A stretch of DNA of 64,000 bases, from NCBI GenBank assembly GCA_014155875.1, contig JACEFZ010024509.1, positions 621,001-685,000 of the forward strand, written 5' to 3'. Position numbers and translations under genes: made by a program. Below, in pieces: positions 11,253 through 26,170 of this stretch. Positions within the stretch are counted from its first letter, which is position 1, and the number at the start of each line of letters is the position of its first letter. The notes under the pieces are model-generated. The model saw only the letters and a program-made list of their open reading frames with translations, was not told where the DNA came from and ran no database searches. This stretch comes from Cepaea nemoralis (Eukaryota; Mollusca; Gastropoda; Stylommatophora; Helicidae).

Positions 11253-13890
11253 ATTTGCACCTTGCCGTCTTCACAGACGATAGTTTGTGCTTTAAACAAG
11301 CATAATAACATTTACCTATGTCGGTAGCGAATGTGACTGATAAGGCCAATTCGCGCTGTAAATGTTCGTTCACAGTGGGTGCATGTGAACACGTGGTCAT
11401 TTCCACCATCATGCACCATCTTACGTCTAACACGCTCGGTGTGTGACTTATCTGCAATAATTTTCTCCTTTGTCTTTATTCCATTTCTGATGTTTGCCCT
11501 CCATGCAACACGATCAGCGGCGACTTGCTCCCAATGTGCATTATCAATGCCTGTATCAATCATGTCCCGCTTACACACATCTTTGTATCATAGTAGAGGC
11601 CGACCCTGAGATCTCTTACCCATCTGTAATTCACCAAAAAAGATGGCCTTTGGTATACTACCATCATCCATCTCCTAAGATGTCCTATCCATCTAAGTCT
11701 ACGAAGACTGAGCATGGAATAAACCGTCACACAACCTGATCTTTCCAATACTTCAGTATTTGTGATTTTGTCTGGCCACTTAATATCAAGAATTCTTCTC
11801 AGACACCGCATATGAAAGCTGTTGAAACGTTTCTCTTGGTGTGAGTAAGTTGTCCAGGTTTCACTGCCATAAAGAAGAGTACTAAGGACACAGGCTTGAT
11901 AGACAAGGACTTTTGTTTTGGCAGTAAGCTTCCTGTTCTCCCAGACTCTTTTTCTTAACCTGTTCATTGTTGTTGCTGCCTTACCAATCCGGATGTTGAT
12001 TTCCTGATCTAGGGATAATTTGCTATTTACCACTGATCCTAGATATGTAAAATGGTCTACCATCTCTAGTTCCGCGTCGTCAATAAAGATTGATGGTACG
12101 CCAAGTGCACCTTGTGACATAATCTGTGTCTTCTGTTTGCTAATTATTAAACCTAATTCGGAACAAGCATTGGAGAATGCAGATAGTCGACATTGTAATT
12201 CTTCCTCAGAGTGGGTCGTAACTGCAGCATCATCTGCAAACAGCAACTCTCTGATCAGTACCCTTCTAATTTTGGTCTTGGCCTTCAATCTCTGAGCATT
12301 GTAGAGACCGCCATCTGAGCGTGAGTGAATGTATATACCACCATCCTGATCACGAAATGCATATTTCAGTAGAAGTGAAAAGTATATTCCAAAGAGGGTG
12401 GGAGCTAGTACACAACCTTGCTTAACTCCACTCTTGATTTCAAACTCTTGCACCATCAAACGTGATTGTACCCTTCATGCCTGTGTGGAACGATTCCACA
12501 ATGGACAGAAGAGTTGGTGAGCAGTTAATCTTCTTTAGTGCCTTGAACAGATCCTCACGACTGACCAAATCAAATGCCTTTGTGAGGTCGATGAAGACAA
12601 TAAACAGTGGCTGATTCTGTTCACGGCATTTTTCTTGCATTTGTCTAATGTGAATATCAATTCAATGGTAGACCGGTTCTGTCGAGAGCCACACTGTGAT
12701 TCGGGATAGACTTGATCTCCTAGGACTTGAAGTCTGCGCATAACAATTATAGCAAATACTTTTCCAACAATTCACAGAAGTGAGATACCCCTATAGTTGT
12801 TGCAGTTGCTCCGATCGCCCTTGTTCTTGCACAGTGTTATGATGCTTAATCTTTGAACTCCTGCGGGAATTGTCCTTCTCGCCAGCATAGCTCTATTAGC
12901 TGGTGGATCTGTAGAGTGAGTGTGTCTTGCCCACTCCTGATAACCTCTATTGGAATCCCATCCTTACCTGGAGCCTGACTAGATGCAAGTTAATTTATAG
13001 CACACTTAAATTCTGTTACTGCGGGACGTGTGTCCAGGTGGTCAAGAGTTGGTAGAGCCTCTATGGCGTTGAGGGCATCATCTGCTAGTTTGGTCTCACT
13101 TAAGTAAAGCTCCAAATAGTAGTCACTCGTCTGTCCATCCGCTTTTTCTTATAAGTAATGATTTATCCATTCAAGGTTTTCAATGGTGCACTTCTTTTGA
13201 TCATTGGACCACAGGCTTTCTTTATTCCTTCATACATGCTTCTGATGTTTTCCTTATCACTTGCGATTTGAATGGACTCACATAACTTGATCCAATAATC
13301 ATTTGCACACTGCCTGGCAGCTTTTTGCACATCCTTCCTAGCTTGCTTTAGCTTACTCAGAGTGTTACGCGTTGGTCTTTCCTTGTTTCTTAAGATCTTC
13401 TTCTTATCAATCAAATTCTGCAGAGTCCTGCCTCTTATGACCCACAGTACCGTATACCCCTACAGAAGTTGTATAAAGGGTTTCCTTAAGTTGACCCCAC
13501 ATTTCACTTATTGTACAATTTTCTGGTGTATCGGTGAAAGCGTCTTCAAGTTGCTGTTGAAACTGAAAGCACTTTTCAGGATCGTGAGTGTTAATAATAT
13601 TAATCCTGGGGCTAGATTTGTGTTTAGCTGTGTAGATTCTCTTTGGTCTCAGTCTAACCCTTGCAACAACCAAAGAATTATCCGTATCACAGTCAGCACT
13701 GTGGTAACTTCGAGTCAATGATATAAGGTTCAGATGTTGTCTCTGTGTGATGATGAAGTCCCGCTTGTGCCAATGGCACAATATAATGAATTGACATGAT
13801 TGGAGTACTTTACCCATTCGAAAATATTTGCTGATATTGCATTTTGGTGTCTCAGTGATGTGCATATTCAACGGCAATTTCAATGCTGAA
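11253..13890 (-). pseudogene. RTE-type LINE, 5'-truncated and broken
   Basis: From 13890 down to 11312 the minus strand encodes, in order, the end of an endonuclease domain (YHSADCDTDNSLVV), a linker, reverse transcriptase (FIDLTKAFDLVSRE; GVKQGCVLAPTLF; LLFADDAAV with the catalytic Asp pair; LGSVVNSKLSLDQEI), the LLYGSETWT region and a C-terminal CTHCERTFTARIGLISHIRYRH zinc-finger-like motif. This order is typical of RTE-related LINEs in invertebrates. Frames change near 13410, 13160, 12740-12640, 12450 and 11570, so the copy is dead. Most of the endonuclease and any 5' UTR are missing; the left edge at the CTTT repeat may be the truncation point. Confidence 0.85.
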
Positions 13891-13907
13891 TGTGCTGTTC
13901 GGCCACC

Positions 13908-13940
<33 letters not shown>

Positions 13941-13964
13941 TTCTTTCTTTCGTACTTCCGCTTT

Positions 13965-14028
<64 letters not shown>

Positions 14029-14124
14029 TCATACTTCTGTTCTTTCTTTCTTACTTTCTTTTTTTCTTTCTTTCTTTCTTTTGTTGTTTCTTTCTTTTGT
14101 TCTGTCTTTTTCTTTCTTTCTTTA
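13908..14124. repeat. (CTTT)n microsatellite
   Basis: TTTC/CTTT tetranucleotide run with a few ACTT interruptions. Poly-Phe-Ser open frames are artefacts. Confidence 0.95.
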
Positions 14125-14324
14125 ATGTAATTTGATTCGTTTATGTTTGTTTTGTGAGCTGATGAAGGCGTTTTATCTTGTTTAGATTTAATTTAGATTA
14201 ATAATATCTGGGATAGAAGGCGGCTTAGTATCAGCTGTCTAGAACAGAATGAATAATCAGGACGTGTTAAGAAGCTGAGTCGCAAAGGCAACTTATCAAA
14301 AACATCATAAAGAGTCAGACTTCG

Positions 14325-14357
14325 TTTTTTTTTTTTTTTGGGGGGGGGGGGGGGGGG
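14325..14357. repeat. poly-T next to poly-G
   Basis: A run of T followed by a run of G, possibly the remains of a retroposon tail or a DNA-transposon inner end. No partner was found. Confidence 0.6.
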
Positions 14358-15434
14358 TTCAATTTATGAGCAGCAAAAATGGAACATGTTGTGACAACCA
14401 GAAATATATGCGAAAAAAGAGATAAAGGAAGACAACCTGAGAAGAGTCCTGACGATGGTGTGTCATTGCACGGACGGAAATCAACTTACAGTTGCCAAGT
14501 GCCGGATTCCGTGTCTGTTATGCTGTATGACTACTTCAGACACAGTTGGGCCACGTGTCTACAGCAATGCCCAATGTCCGACATCTTGGTATTTGTCTAG
14601 GTTTAATAATTATAATGGGCTCGTACAAAACCTTTATCACTCTCAGATCTCAGATGCACACAACAGAAAAGTCAGTCGCGTCCTTAAACAATACAAGCAT
14701 ATTTATTGCGCCGCAGTACTACACGGGTCTGGAATAGACCGCCGGCTCCTACCGTTTCGCGTTCTGCCTATGCCCAGCACACCGTCTGCCATTAATATAT
14801 AATGTCTTGCTCATCTAATCGTATGACGACTATCTGACGAGAATACATCTTATCTATTCAATGATTTACCAGTTAACACATTACAACTCAACATTACTCA
14901 CGCATACTGTGGTAACCACCAGCTCCAGTCACGGAGTTCATCTGCCGGCTATTCTTGTTGAAGTGTTATCACACCAGAGCCAGCTGTCTAACCATCACGT
15001 TTGTGTTCATCAAGCGACAGCTTCTGTGTGTTGCTCTATCATTGTCGTCGTTCACAATAGAACCAATCTTCACACAACTGCATCTCAGATGTTTCCCATT
15101 CCTTGGAATACTTTCGAACACTGAAACACTTTCACAGTTCTGCAAATCGATCTTCTCCTCTTCACGTCCCAGCGCCTACTGACCGACCCTTCTTTTCCAG
15201 TCTTCGCCTGGGCGCAGTCACGTGACGCATTAACACTTGCGTTTTTGAACTGTGTGTTTCTAGTTTCTACGATTGACACACTTGATGTGTTTCGCGTAAT
15301 CCATCTCATAGCAACAGTATCTAAAATTAGAGATTGAATAACATTTTCAGTGCCAAGGTACCGTAACTATTAAAACAAAAAGCGACCACAAAGAGTTATA
15401 AAAATGAAGTCCAATGGAATTAAACGCGGAATGT
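14358..15434. other. Unassigned spacer
   Basis: No domain or family recognised in any frame. The TTTATT near 14700 could be a minus-strand polyadenylation signal of an old LTR, but no paired copy is visible. Confidence 0.5.
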
Positions 15435-15672
15435 TTGTTAGTTAGAAAGAAAGTTAGTTGCGTGTCCTTTACAGGACGTAGCAGTCAACCCCAGAATTGT
15501 TTGGCTGTTCGTGATTCCTGGGCAAGTTTACGTTCAGTAGTTTGCCATTGCTTACTGAACGATCGGCACCCATGTCATTCCACAAAAAACCAACACAGCT
15601 GTGTTTCGAACGTGGGTATGCGGGATTACGAACAGCGCCCTTAACTCCTTCACCACGGATAAGCCGTTGTAG
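15435..15672 (-). mobile_element. tRNA-derived SINE (family S), diverged
   Basis: On the minus strand the body reads AAGCAATGGCAAACTACTGA, then GGGTTGACTGCTACGTCCTG, matching the family found in the mariner. A GTTCGAAAC B-box-like site is present. The ends are approximate; possible target repeat GTTAGT. Confidence 0.75.

Positions 15673-16744
<1,072 letters not shown>

Positions 16745-16820
<76 letters not shown>
16745..16820. repeat. (TA)n at the SINE 3' end
   Basis: TA run directly after the SINE body, taking the place of an A-rich tail. Confidence 0.95.
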
Positions 16821-16822
<2 letters not shown>

Positions 16823-16824
<2 letters not shown>

Positions 16825-16996
16825 GCATGCTTGAGTATGTTGTTTACTACACTACCAAGTCCTTTCACTATCAGTTGTTCATAGAACACGTTCAATACGG
16901 ATGGCGTGACCACAGTGAAAGTTCCAGCCGCTGGTGCTTTCGAAGTCAAATGATCCGCTCGCTGGTTACCTGGCACTCCATATAGTGGACAGTATA
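16823..16996 (-). pseudogene. RNase H LINE fragment
   Basis: Minus-strand translation gives VPGNQRADHLTSKAPAAGTF, the RNase H C-terminal block also found at 6144-6830, followed by a short region resembling the next helix. No tail or catalytic remainder. Probably a decayed piece of the same kind of LINE. Confidence 0.65.
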
Positions 16997-17009
16997 TGTA
17001 TGTAAGTCT

Positions 17010-17025
17010 CTGTAAGAGAGAGCGC

Positions 17026-17076
<51 letters not shown>

Positions 17077-17330
17077 AGAGAGAGAGAGAGAGAGAGAGTT
17101 GGATAGCGACAGAGATGAGAGTCAGACAGAGAGACAGAGAAATATAGATACAGAGACAGATGCAGAGATAGGGCGACAGAGACAAAGTGACAAAGAGACA
17201 GGGAGATACAGAGCGACATAGACAGACAGAAAGACAGACAGACAGAGAAAGATACAGCTATAAATAGAGTCACAGAGAGGGATATAGAGAGAGAGACGTG
17301 GAGAGAGAGACAGAAAGGTAGAGAGACAGA
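17010..17330. repeat. (GA)n and GACA-rich microsatellite
   Basis: GA dinucleotide runs followed by degenerate GACAGAGA. Long minus-strand Ser/Leu frames are artefacts. 17331-17644 holds nothing recognised. Confidence 0.9.
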
Positions 17331-18924
17331 CTTACCCGTGCCTGGTATCCACTAGTGACAAAGGCTGCCAAACGTCCTAATTTTCCAGGGACATGTCGTC
17401 ATACTTTACTTACGACATGATATACGGGAGAGTGTATAAAATATATAAATTAAAATGACTCACACTGAGAGAAATGAAAGTATTATGTTTTATTTATACC
17501 ATAATACAACATTTCATGTGTATATTGTTTGTTACAGGTTTAAACAGTTAAACAATCGAAGTAAGAATGTTACGAGTGATTTGTATTAATGTAAGAAATA
17601 TGAGATAGTCAATTAAAGCTGTCAGATTGTCAATTACTTTATTATTACCTGTGGTATATTAAAACGTCTCTAACAATCTCCTAATATTGAAGCTTTAAAA
17701 ATACAAATCCTTAATAGTTACTTTTTAAGTACCATACGTTATGGGAGAAAAACGAGGCTAAATTGACCTGTGTGAGTCATCAATTATTTGGCCCTAATTG
17801 AAAATCTGGGCCTGGTGATTGTTCAAGTACCTGGCCAGACCGGCGTTTGATTTTAATACAAAGAGTCAGAAGACATTTTGATTCAAGAGAACAAAGGGAA
17901 CACCCGCCAGCTTTCCCCACAGTGGGAAGGAAAAGTATGCTCAAAATATTTCACTCTCTAGAGCACTATGTACGTTAAATATAAACTACTTTTGAATATG
18001 TAACTATGCATTTTGATAAAGTACATATATCATAGTGTTTAATTAAGAATTGGTTAAAATGATAAATAAATGATTCTTGTAAAGTAGAGCCTGATTGATT
18101 TTTACTACTGAGCAGCCATGTTTTTGCCACGCTGTCAAATTTCTCTGCTTACAATATTCAAATTCCTATGTTAAACGTCTTATATGCATTGTGAAATTAT
18201 CTCACTATCAATGCCTATAAATCTGCAAATATTATATGTAGCTGTAGAGTATTCAACTCTAAGCACATTTCAAGAACTTTCTCTCCATGCGGAAGCATAA
18301 TATTGATAACGCATCTTATGAACAAGTTCATGTTGGAGAAATCGTTTTGCTAACTGACTAATCTGTAACTGGAGCTATCGTGCCAAATTTTGGTACAAGT
18401 CTTCTTGTTAACATATTAGTAACGACACAATATGTGTGATGGACATGTAATCATTTCATAAATATTGCTAGGGAAATGCCATGTGGGATGAATATAATCT
18501 CAAGAAAGAAAGAAAACGCAGGATATATATTCAAATGTTCTGGTAGGACATGCCTTCAGTCACACCGCATCAGGGTGGTAGGCACCTGGAATAATATTAT
18601 GTTCCGAACACATTATCATGCTGCAGAAATTATTTCCTGGAAGAAAAAAACTGGATACTTCTTACAATAGCAGCAATGGGTGAGATATATAACAGCACTC
18701 ACTAACCCCACGCTTCAATAGCCAAGTGGGAAGAACAATATCTATTCTCTAAAGCCAAAATGGGAAGAAGAATATATATTGTCTATAGCCAAGTGGGAAG
18801 AAGAATATATATTCTGGTCACATTGATTGACGAATGAGGAAATCCAAAACATTGGCTCCTACATTGTTAATATGATTATTATTATCCATATATGAGGAAT
18901 GTACATGTTTACTTTTCTCGGTTA

Positions 18925-19028
<104 letters not shown>

Positions 19029-20015
19029 TGTCATGATTGTTACTTTTGCTGTGGGGAGTATACATTTTAATGTTACCCCTGAAGGATATGATGGTGATGA
19101 GTTAAGAAGCCTTGTGAATGTCAGTACCACAAGATAATGTGAATGGTATGGTTGATGGTCTGTGGCCTAATGCGGATTACACCTAATGAAAGAAAACGAG
19201 TAATTATGAGACAAAAGGCCTATGTCTCAGAAATCCTGGTCGGGTTATGATAGATATAACATTAAGATGAATTGGACGGTTAGGATGACTCAGATTCATC
19301 AGGAAGACCCAGTAGCAATCTCAGAATAGAATATTGATTGAGGAGATACCTTACTCATAATGAGCTAGAATAGCTCAACAACAAGCGACTAGAGACAAGG
19401 GACACATTGGAAAGACTCTCCGATCGCCTTCTCCTTTTTTGTTTGTAATTGTGTTGTGAAAGTGTTAACATAACACAGTGTATTAATGCGTGGGTTGTAT
19501 TCTTTGTCATTTCCAGCGCTAGATAGCAACAAGAAGTGGATTTTGGAAGTATCACTAAAACCCGGATCCTGGGTTAACAGCCGGAAAGAAGTGAAAAATG
19601 GCAACCTCTCCTAAACATAGTCTGGATCTAGAAAAACATAAATGTTGACTGCTACACTTATCAGCTGCCTAGCCAGCGAAAGACACGTTTGAAGATTATC
19701 GACACTCAGCGATTGATATCCCTACTTCTGTCAGGATATCCAGGATGGACTTCAGTATCTAAAAATCTATCAAGATAAAGATCTACAGAATAACCGACAA
19801 CAGTGTATCGTCTGTTTTACTTCTGGGGGGTACCTCCTGACGCATTATCAATCATCGAGGTCAACAAAACTATGGGAGTTATACTACGTGTAATGAAAAT
19901 AACAGCATGGAGAATCCTCCAACTGTCTGTTGGACTCCCAAGTACAAAGGATTCTCACGAGTATTCTCCTTCGACGAAGGTCATGTAGCGGCAAGACCAA
20001 AACCATGTTCAAGAT

Positions 20016-20410
20016 CAGTGGTTCTCAAACATTTTTTCCCGTGACCCCCGTCATTATATTTTCAGAACGTCACCCCCCCCCCCCCTTCGTATTTCCTACA
20101 TAAAAGTCCCGCCCCTGCCCCTACACAGTATGCGTAATAATGGAAGCTACATGTAACAGAACATACTAAAACAAGTCTTGACGTCCGTAAAGCATGATTT
20201 GTGGGTCTACTTACGTTATAAATTGAATTTTAGAAGGGTGAGACGTACAGAACCGTACAGTATGAAAGGAAAAACAATATCAAGTAATCGGTTCTTGTAT
20301 TATCGCTATCTTGAAATAGTCTTAATTCCCCCCCCCCCCCCCCCCCCCCCCATGGAAACCCTAAAATTCCCACCTGGAAGGGGCAATTCCCCATTTGTTG
20401 AGAACCACTG
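20016..20410. mobile_element. hAT MITE 1
   Basis: Ends CAGTGGTTCTCAAAC and GTTGAGAACCACTG are inverted repeats. Flanking 8-mers TTCAAGAT (20008-20015) and TTCTAGAT (20411-20418) are an 8-bp target duplication with one mismatch. Copy 2 of the host element lacks it. Poly-C tracts and no coding capacity. Confidence 0.9.
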
Positions 20411-21964
20411 TTCTAGATTTTAACACCAATGAGAATACACTAAAATACACCATGACAACAATATGAACACCAGGTCATAAATCTGAACACTAACTGAAAG
20501 ACTCAAGTCACCAACAGCAGGTTATAGACCTGAATATCAACTGAAATATACCATAACAACAAGTTCAACACAGGTCCTACACCTGAATACCAATCCAAAG
20601 ACACCGAATGAAGCTAGTGGAGTAAATATGTATACACACGCTGTAGAAAAATCATTGGACTGTTTGCGACTCTGTGTGCTGGAATAATTCATCTTCTGAT
20701 CCATCTATGTGCAGATCAATCCTGGACATAGTCACAGATGCTACCAATGAATGACTCTCAGCAATATGTGTTCCTACACTGGGCTGGATAATAACGAATC
20801 AATCTTTGCTGTTCCCATGTCAACCTAAATACCATCATCAAATGTGGAATGGGTTATAGACAAGTGACTAGGTGGATGTAACATCTTTGTGACCAGAATT
20901 GGGAATAGGATAGTTCAAGCCGAGCAGCTGAATGGCCGTCTACTTTTCACCTTATATTGCGAGATAAGGAAGTACCTTCTACAAAGCTTAAGTGGAATCT
21001 CCTGAAAGTATGACCAACCTATGCCCCAATTTCACAAAGGACACCGAGCCTACTCGCAACTAGAATATTCGTATATTCAGCCCCATGGATGGGATTATGT
21101 GCGTGTGTGATATTTCTATTTCCGAATATTATGGATTATAAAATATTCACCAGCCAACTTCAGTGGATATACATGTGAGGAACACAACTGAGTGCATTTA
21201 TTTCGGTACCCAGATAATGGGAATAGGATCTACTATACATTGGAGATGAACACTGAACCGTACAACAGGAGAGTAAAGGACAGCAAACCACTAAATAATT
21301 AGTTTAGTATTATGTAATGAATGTAGTGTTTGATGTTTTTGAACACATGCCAAGGTTTTTTAAAATCATTAGGTTTGTCAATGGTGTTGGGAACCAACTG
21401 ATATGTATTGGTGGTTTTGAAGATGTTGAATTTTGGGGGAACAAGGGATAGCACTTTTAAGGTGTCTATGATATGTCATATTTCATCCCATGCCTGTTCC
21501 AGTATTTCAGTATGGTCAATATATGTATGTGAATGTAGACCTCTGTCATATTTCATGTGAATGTATACCTATGTCATATTTCATGTGAATGTATACATAT
21601 GTCATGTGATGCATATTCAATAAGCTCACAGTGGTCATTACACTTGTAGAAATGTTATTCCAGATCTTGATTGAATTCCTGAACAGTTGTCCAGTGTTGA
21701 TGTTTGTTCAACAGTGGTTGTTTTATATGTTGTAAACAATCAATGTCCTCTAGCACTATATAAACTTTAGAAGGTGATGGAGTGGGAGGGGAAACCTACA
21801 CTACAGATACCATTGTTTCAAGGATTGAAGTGTTTTTCTCCTTGTATTTGTAGGTAAATTTCCTGATCACCTTGCATTCTAGAAGTGAAAAGAGAATCTA
21901 ACTAAATGCCCCTAGACACTTAACAAAATATTCTCATAGATTAAAATCCACATCCCACATTACC

Positions 21965-23649
21965 GTCATATCTAATTATTGCGATAAACTGTGACCAATG
22001 AAAAGCTAATTTCTAAAAGGCCATAAGATAAAGTGAAGGTGTGTGTTTGGTGTTACATGGAAAGACATCCTCAGAAATCCTAATGTTTCGACCAATGTTT
22101 TGGGTTAGAGAGGTGGCAGCCCTACTCACGCCATACCTGCCCACTTGAAATCTGACTTAATAAGGACTGAGAATTAGAAACTATAATTACCCTGGAGACT
22201 CGACAACCCGTTGTCCACTTGAAAGACTCAGTGTTAGTAGGCATCTCCGTCCAGTTCCGGGCTGACACAACGAATACTGGCTGATCAGGTCTTAAAGGTC
22301 TTTAACATTTTCATATATTGTCTACTGGTTAAGGCAGTGGACCCAAAGACTCCATGTTTCTCATCAGCGACCTCCCCAATGACTTTTAGTGATAATTCTC
22401 AGCCCGATTCCTCTCCACGCGGACAAGAACCTATGTCTACACTGCTGGGCATTTCTGACGTCATCTATTAACTGGTGTTCCCTCAGCTCTGCCAATTCAT
22501 CACGCCAATCTCTACATTCTCTGCCCAATCTTACGTAGATCCGGTTAACTCTTCTCCTCCTATTGCTGCTTCAACCCTTTCTTATCCCTGGTGTGTTTGT
22601 GTAGCTTAGGTAATGACTTCCATATTATCTTTCCATGCGCCCCATGATCTTCATCTTTTTATTCGACTCGATCTGTTATTATTTCATCATAATTATGTGC
22701 CATGCCGATCAGCGTGTTCGCCATCTCGTACGATCACTGGAGTCGTTGATCAGCTCCGCGCTCCTGTCTCAACCCTGCCATATTGTCAAGCCATTCAGAT
22801 AGTTTCTTATATGCTTTCCTCTTTTCCTCTAAATCTTGCCAGTTGTCGCCAAGCTCTCTAGTTTATTTCTTCTGATAACTTGCCTAAAAATATTGACTGT
22901 CTACTTTTGTATTTTCCTGAGAAAAAATTGCCACTGCCATTAGATGTTTTTCAGCCTGTCTGCTCAATGTCCACGTTTCACATCCATATTAATTAGGTTA
23001 TTGTGTAAATGGCCGTTTGTCATCATTGGTGGCTCGCATGTAGTTCTTAGTTCTTGGTGCCAGCGAGTCTAGATGTCATCGCTGTAAACCCCAGCACATG
23101 AATCGTAATTCTAATAGGGTTATCTCCAGTACAACCCAAGACCATTCACATTCCTTCATTCTGTATTTTTTTTTAAAAACAAATATTCATTTGACTTCAA
23201 AATGAGTTAAGGTAACAAATATGACATGTCTGTGGCCTTAACCATGAAAAATGACAGCAGGGGTTAACAAAAACGAATACTACACACCCACGTATGTATG
23301 TAACTGCATATATGCGCAAGTACGTGCGTGCGTGCATGCATTAGTGTATAGGTCATACGAAATTCTGAATGTGTCATAAAATACATTTACATGTACTGGT
23401 TTGGTATTGCCAATATCCCAAACAGAATAGTCCCTTATAATTCCCTGCACAGGTCAGTTGGATTTCAACGCTGACTTCTCGTTCAGAAAACAAACTGCTG
23501 AACTTAAAATTGTCCAGATAATCAGCCGAGGATTGGGGTTGATCACAACGTCCTGTTGAGTACAAACACCGCTTTTTAAGGACTTGCAGCAGGGCAGGAA
23601 TATATGCAGATAATGACTGGTGTCTTTGAGGGGGAGGGGGGGGGGAGAC
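21965..23649. other. Unassigned spacer
   Basis: No gene, repeat family or domain recognised. A short poly-G run (23631-23646) precedes the minisatellite. Confidence 0.5.
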
Positions 23650-25838
23650 ATGATGTTAGTGCAACATGTATAACTATATAGAGTATCTAGCAATGCTGTT
23701 TGTGCAACATGTGTAACTATATAGAGTTTCTAGCAATGATGTTTGTGCAACATGTGTAACTATATAGAGTTTCTAGCAATGATGTTTGTGCAACATGTGT
23801 AACTATATAGAGTTTCTAGCAATGATGTTTGTGCACCATGTGTAACTATATAGCGTTTCTAGCAATGATGTTAGTGCAACATGTGTAACTATATAGAGTT
23901 TCTAGCAATGATGTTAGTGCAACATGTGTAACTATATAGAGTTTCTAGCAATGATGTTTGTGCACCATGTGTAACTATATATAGTTTCTAGCAATGATGT
24001 TTGTGCAACATGTGTAACTATATAGAGTTTCTAGCAATGATGTTTGTGCAACATGTGTAACTATATAGAGTTTCTAGCAATGCTGTTTGTGCAACATGTG
24101 TAACTATATAGAGTTTCTAGCAATGATGTTTGTGCAACATGTGTAACTATATAGAGTTTCTAGCAATGCTGTTTGTGCAACATGTGTAACTATATAGAGT
24201 TTCTAGCAATGATGTTTGTGCAACATGTGTAACTATATAGAGTTTCTAGCAATGCTGTTTGTGCAACATGTGTAACTATATAGAGTTTCTAGCAATGATG
24301 TTTGTGCACCATGTGTAACTATATAGCGTTTCTAGCAATGATGTTTGTGCACCATGTGTAACTATATAGAGTTTCTAGCAATGATGTTTGTGCACCATGT
24401 GTAACTATATAGAGTTTCTAGCAATGATGTTTGTGCAACATGTGTAACTATATAGAGTTTCTAGCAATGATGTTTGTGCACCATGTGTAACTATATAGCG
24501 TTTCTAGCAATGATGTTAGTGCAACATGTGTAACTATATAGAGTTTCTAGCAATGATGTTAGTGCAACATGTGTAACTATATAGAGTTTCTAGCAATGAT
24601 GTTTGTGCACCATGTGTAACTATATATAGTTTCTAGCAATGATGTTTGTGCAACATGTGTAACTATATAGAGTTTCTAGCAATGATGTTTGTGCAACATG
24701 TGTAACTATATAGAGTTTCTAGCAATGCTGTTTGTGCAACATGTGTAACTATATAGAGTTTCTAGCAATGATGTTTGTGCAACATGTGTAACTATATAGA
24801 GTTTCTAGCAATGATGTGTGTGCAACATGTGTAACTATATAGAGTTTCTAGCAATGATGTTTGTGCACCATGTGTAACTATATAGCGTTTCTAGCAATGA
24901 TGTTTGTGCAACATGTGTAACTATATAGAGTTTCTAGCAATGATGTTTGTGCAACATGTGTAACTATATAGAGTTTCTAGTAATGATGTTTGTGCAACAT
25001 GTGTAACTACATAGTTTCTAGCAATGATGTTTGTGCAACATGTGTAACTATATAGCGTTTCTAGTAATGATGTTTGTGCAACATGTGTAACTACATAGTT
25101 TCTAGTAATGATGTTTGTGCAACATGTGTAAATATATAGCGTTTCTAGTAATGATGTTTGTGCAACATGTGTAACTATATAGCGTTTCTAGTAATGATGT
25201 TTGTGCAACATGTGTAACTATATAGAGTTTCTAGCAATAATGTTTGTGCAACATGTGTAAATATATAGCGTTTCTAGTAATGATGTTTGTGCAACATGTG
25301 TAAATATATAGCGTTTCTAGTAATGATGTTTGTGCAACATGTGTAACTATATAGAGTTTCTAGTAATGATGTTTGTGCAACATGTGTAAATATATAGCGT
25401 TTCTAGTAATGATGTTTGTGCAACATGTGTAACTATATAGCGTTTCTAGCAATGATGTTTGTACAACATGTGTAACTATATAGCGTTTCTAGCAATGATG
25501 TTTGTGCAACATGTGTAACTACATAGTTTCTAGCAATGATGTTTGTGCAACATGTGTAACTATATAGCGTTTCTAGCAATAATGTTTGTGCAACATGTGT
25601 AACTATATAGCGTTTCTAGTAATGATGTTTGTGCAACATGTGTAACTATATAGCGTTTCTAGCAATAATGTTTGTGCAACATGTGTAACTACATAGTTTC
25701 TAGCAATGATGTTTGTGCAACATGTGTAACTATATAGCGTTTCTAGCAATGATGTTTGTGCAACATATGTAACTACATAGTTTCTAGCAATGATGTTTGT
25801 GCAACATGTGTAACTGTATAGCGCTTTTGGCAATGTTA
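23650..25838. repeat. 43-bp minisatellite, about 50 units, with higher-order structure
   Basis: The unit is ATGATGTTTGTGCAACATGT followed by GTAACTATATAGAGTTTCTAGCA. Variant sites (CACC for CAAC, TTAGTG for TTTGTG, GCG for GAG, a 2-bp deletion giving ACATAGTTTC) mark individual units. A run of variants starting at 23835 recurs at 24480, 645 bp or 15 units away. The right third is dominated by GCG and deletion variants. No transcript evidence; minus-strand frames through it are artefacts. Confidence 0.95.
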
Positions 25839-25920
25839 GATCAGTAACAGTAATCAAACTGACAAGTTATATATAGTTTCAGGTGTGAAAATATTATGTC
25901 AAACTATATGCAACACGGAG

Positions 25921-26170
25921 TCGCGATAGTATAGTGGCCAGGACGCTTTACCTGATGGTCATGTGTTAAAATCCCCATCAACTGGGAGTTGTTAAACTTG
26001 ACCTAATCTCCCGGGTCGACCGAACGTAACATTGGTACCAGGACCTGACATGGGTAGTAAAGTCAACCAGCGAGATATTGACCACATCAGCCATGGAGTG
26101 CCGACAGGTCTACAAAACTATGGGGCTAGCACCATACACCGCCTCCGGGTATTATACAAATCCATTATAT
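25921..26170 (+). mobile_element. tRNA-derived SINE of a second family, probable
   Basis: Begins CGATAGTATAGTGGCCAGGA, close to the A-box arm of tRNA-Asp/Glu genes, with a decayed B box (GTTAAAATCCCC) about 30 bp later. The remaining 150 bp resemble no other SINE here, apart from a weak echo near 26320-26390. No cloverleaf is intact, so it is not a functional tRNA gene. Confidence 0.55.

Noticed and set aside
10618..11311. Ser/Leu-rich membrane-like proteins on the minus strand
   Set aside because: GA-repeat artefacts; the same pattern appears at 17010-17330 and 57299-57411.
14358..15434. Minus-strand solo LTR based on TTTATT and GC-rich ends
   Set aside because: No termini, partner copy or target duplication.
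17340..17440. Possible hAT tip (GGCTGCCAAACGTCC)
   Set aside because: No inverted partner or 8-bp duplication could be found.
23650..25838. CRISPR-like array
   Set aside because: Unit has no distinct spacers, is eukaryotic minisatellite DNA, and no cas genes exist.
25603..25857. Repeated CCTNII-type protein in the 43-bp minisatellite
   Set aside because: Frame follows the satellite unit only where its length permits; no start context or conservation.
25921..25990. Functional tRNA-Asp/Glu gene
   Set aside because: A-box arm is good but the B box and stems are decayed, and SINE-like sequence follows.
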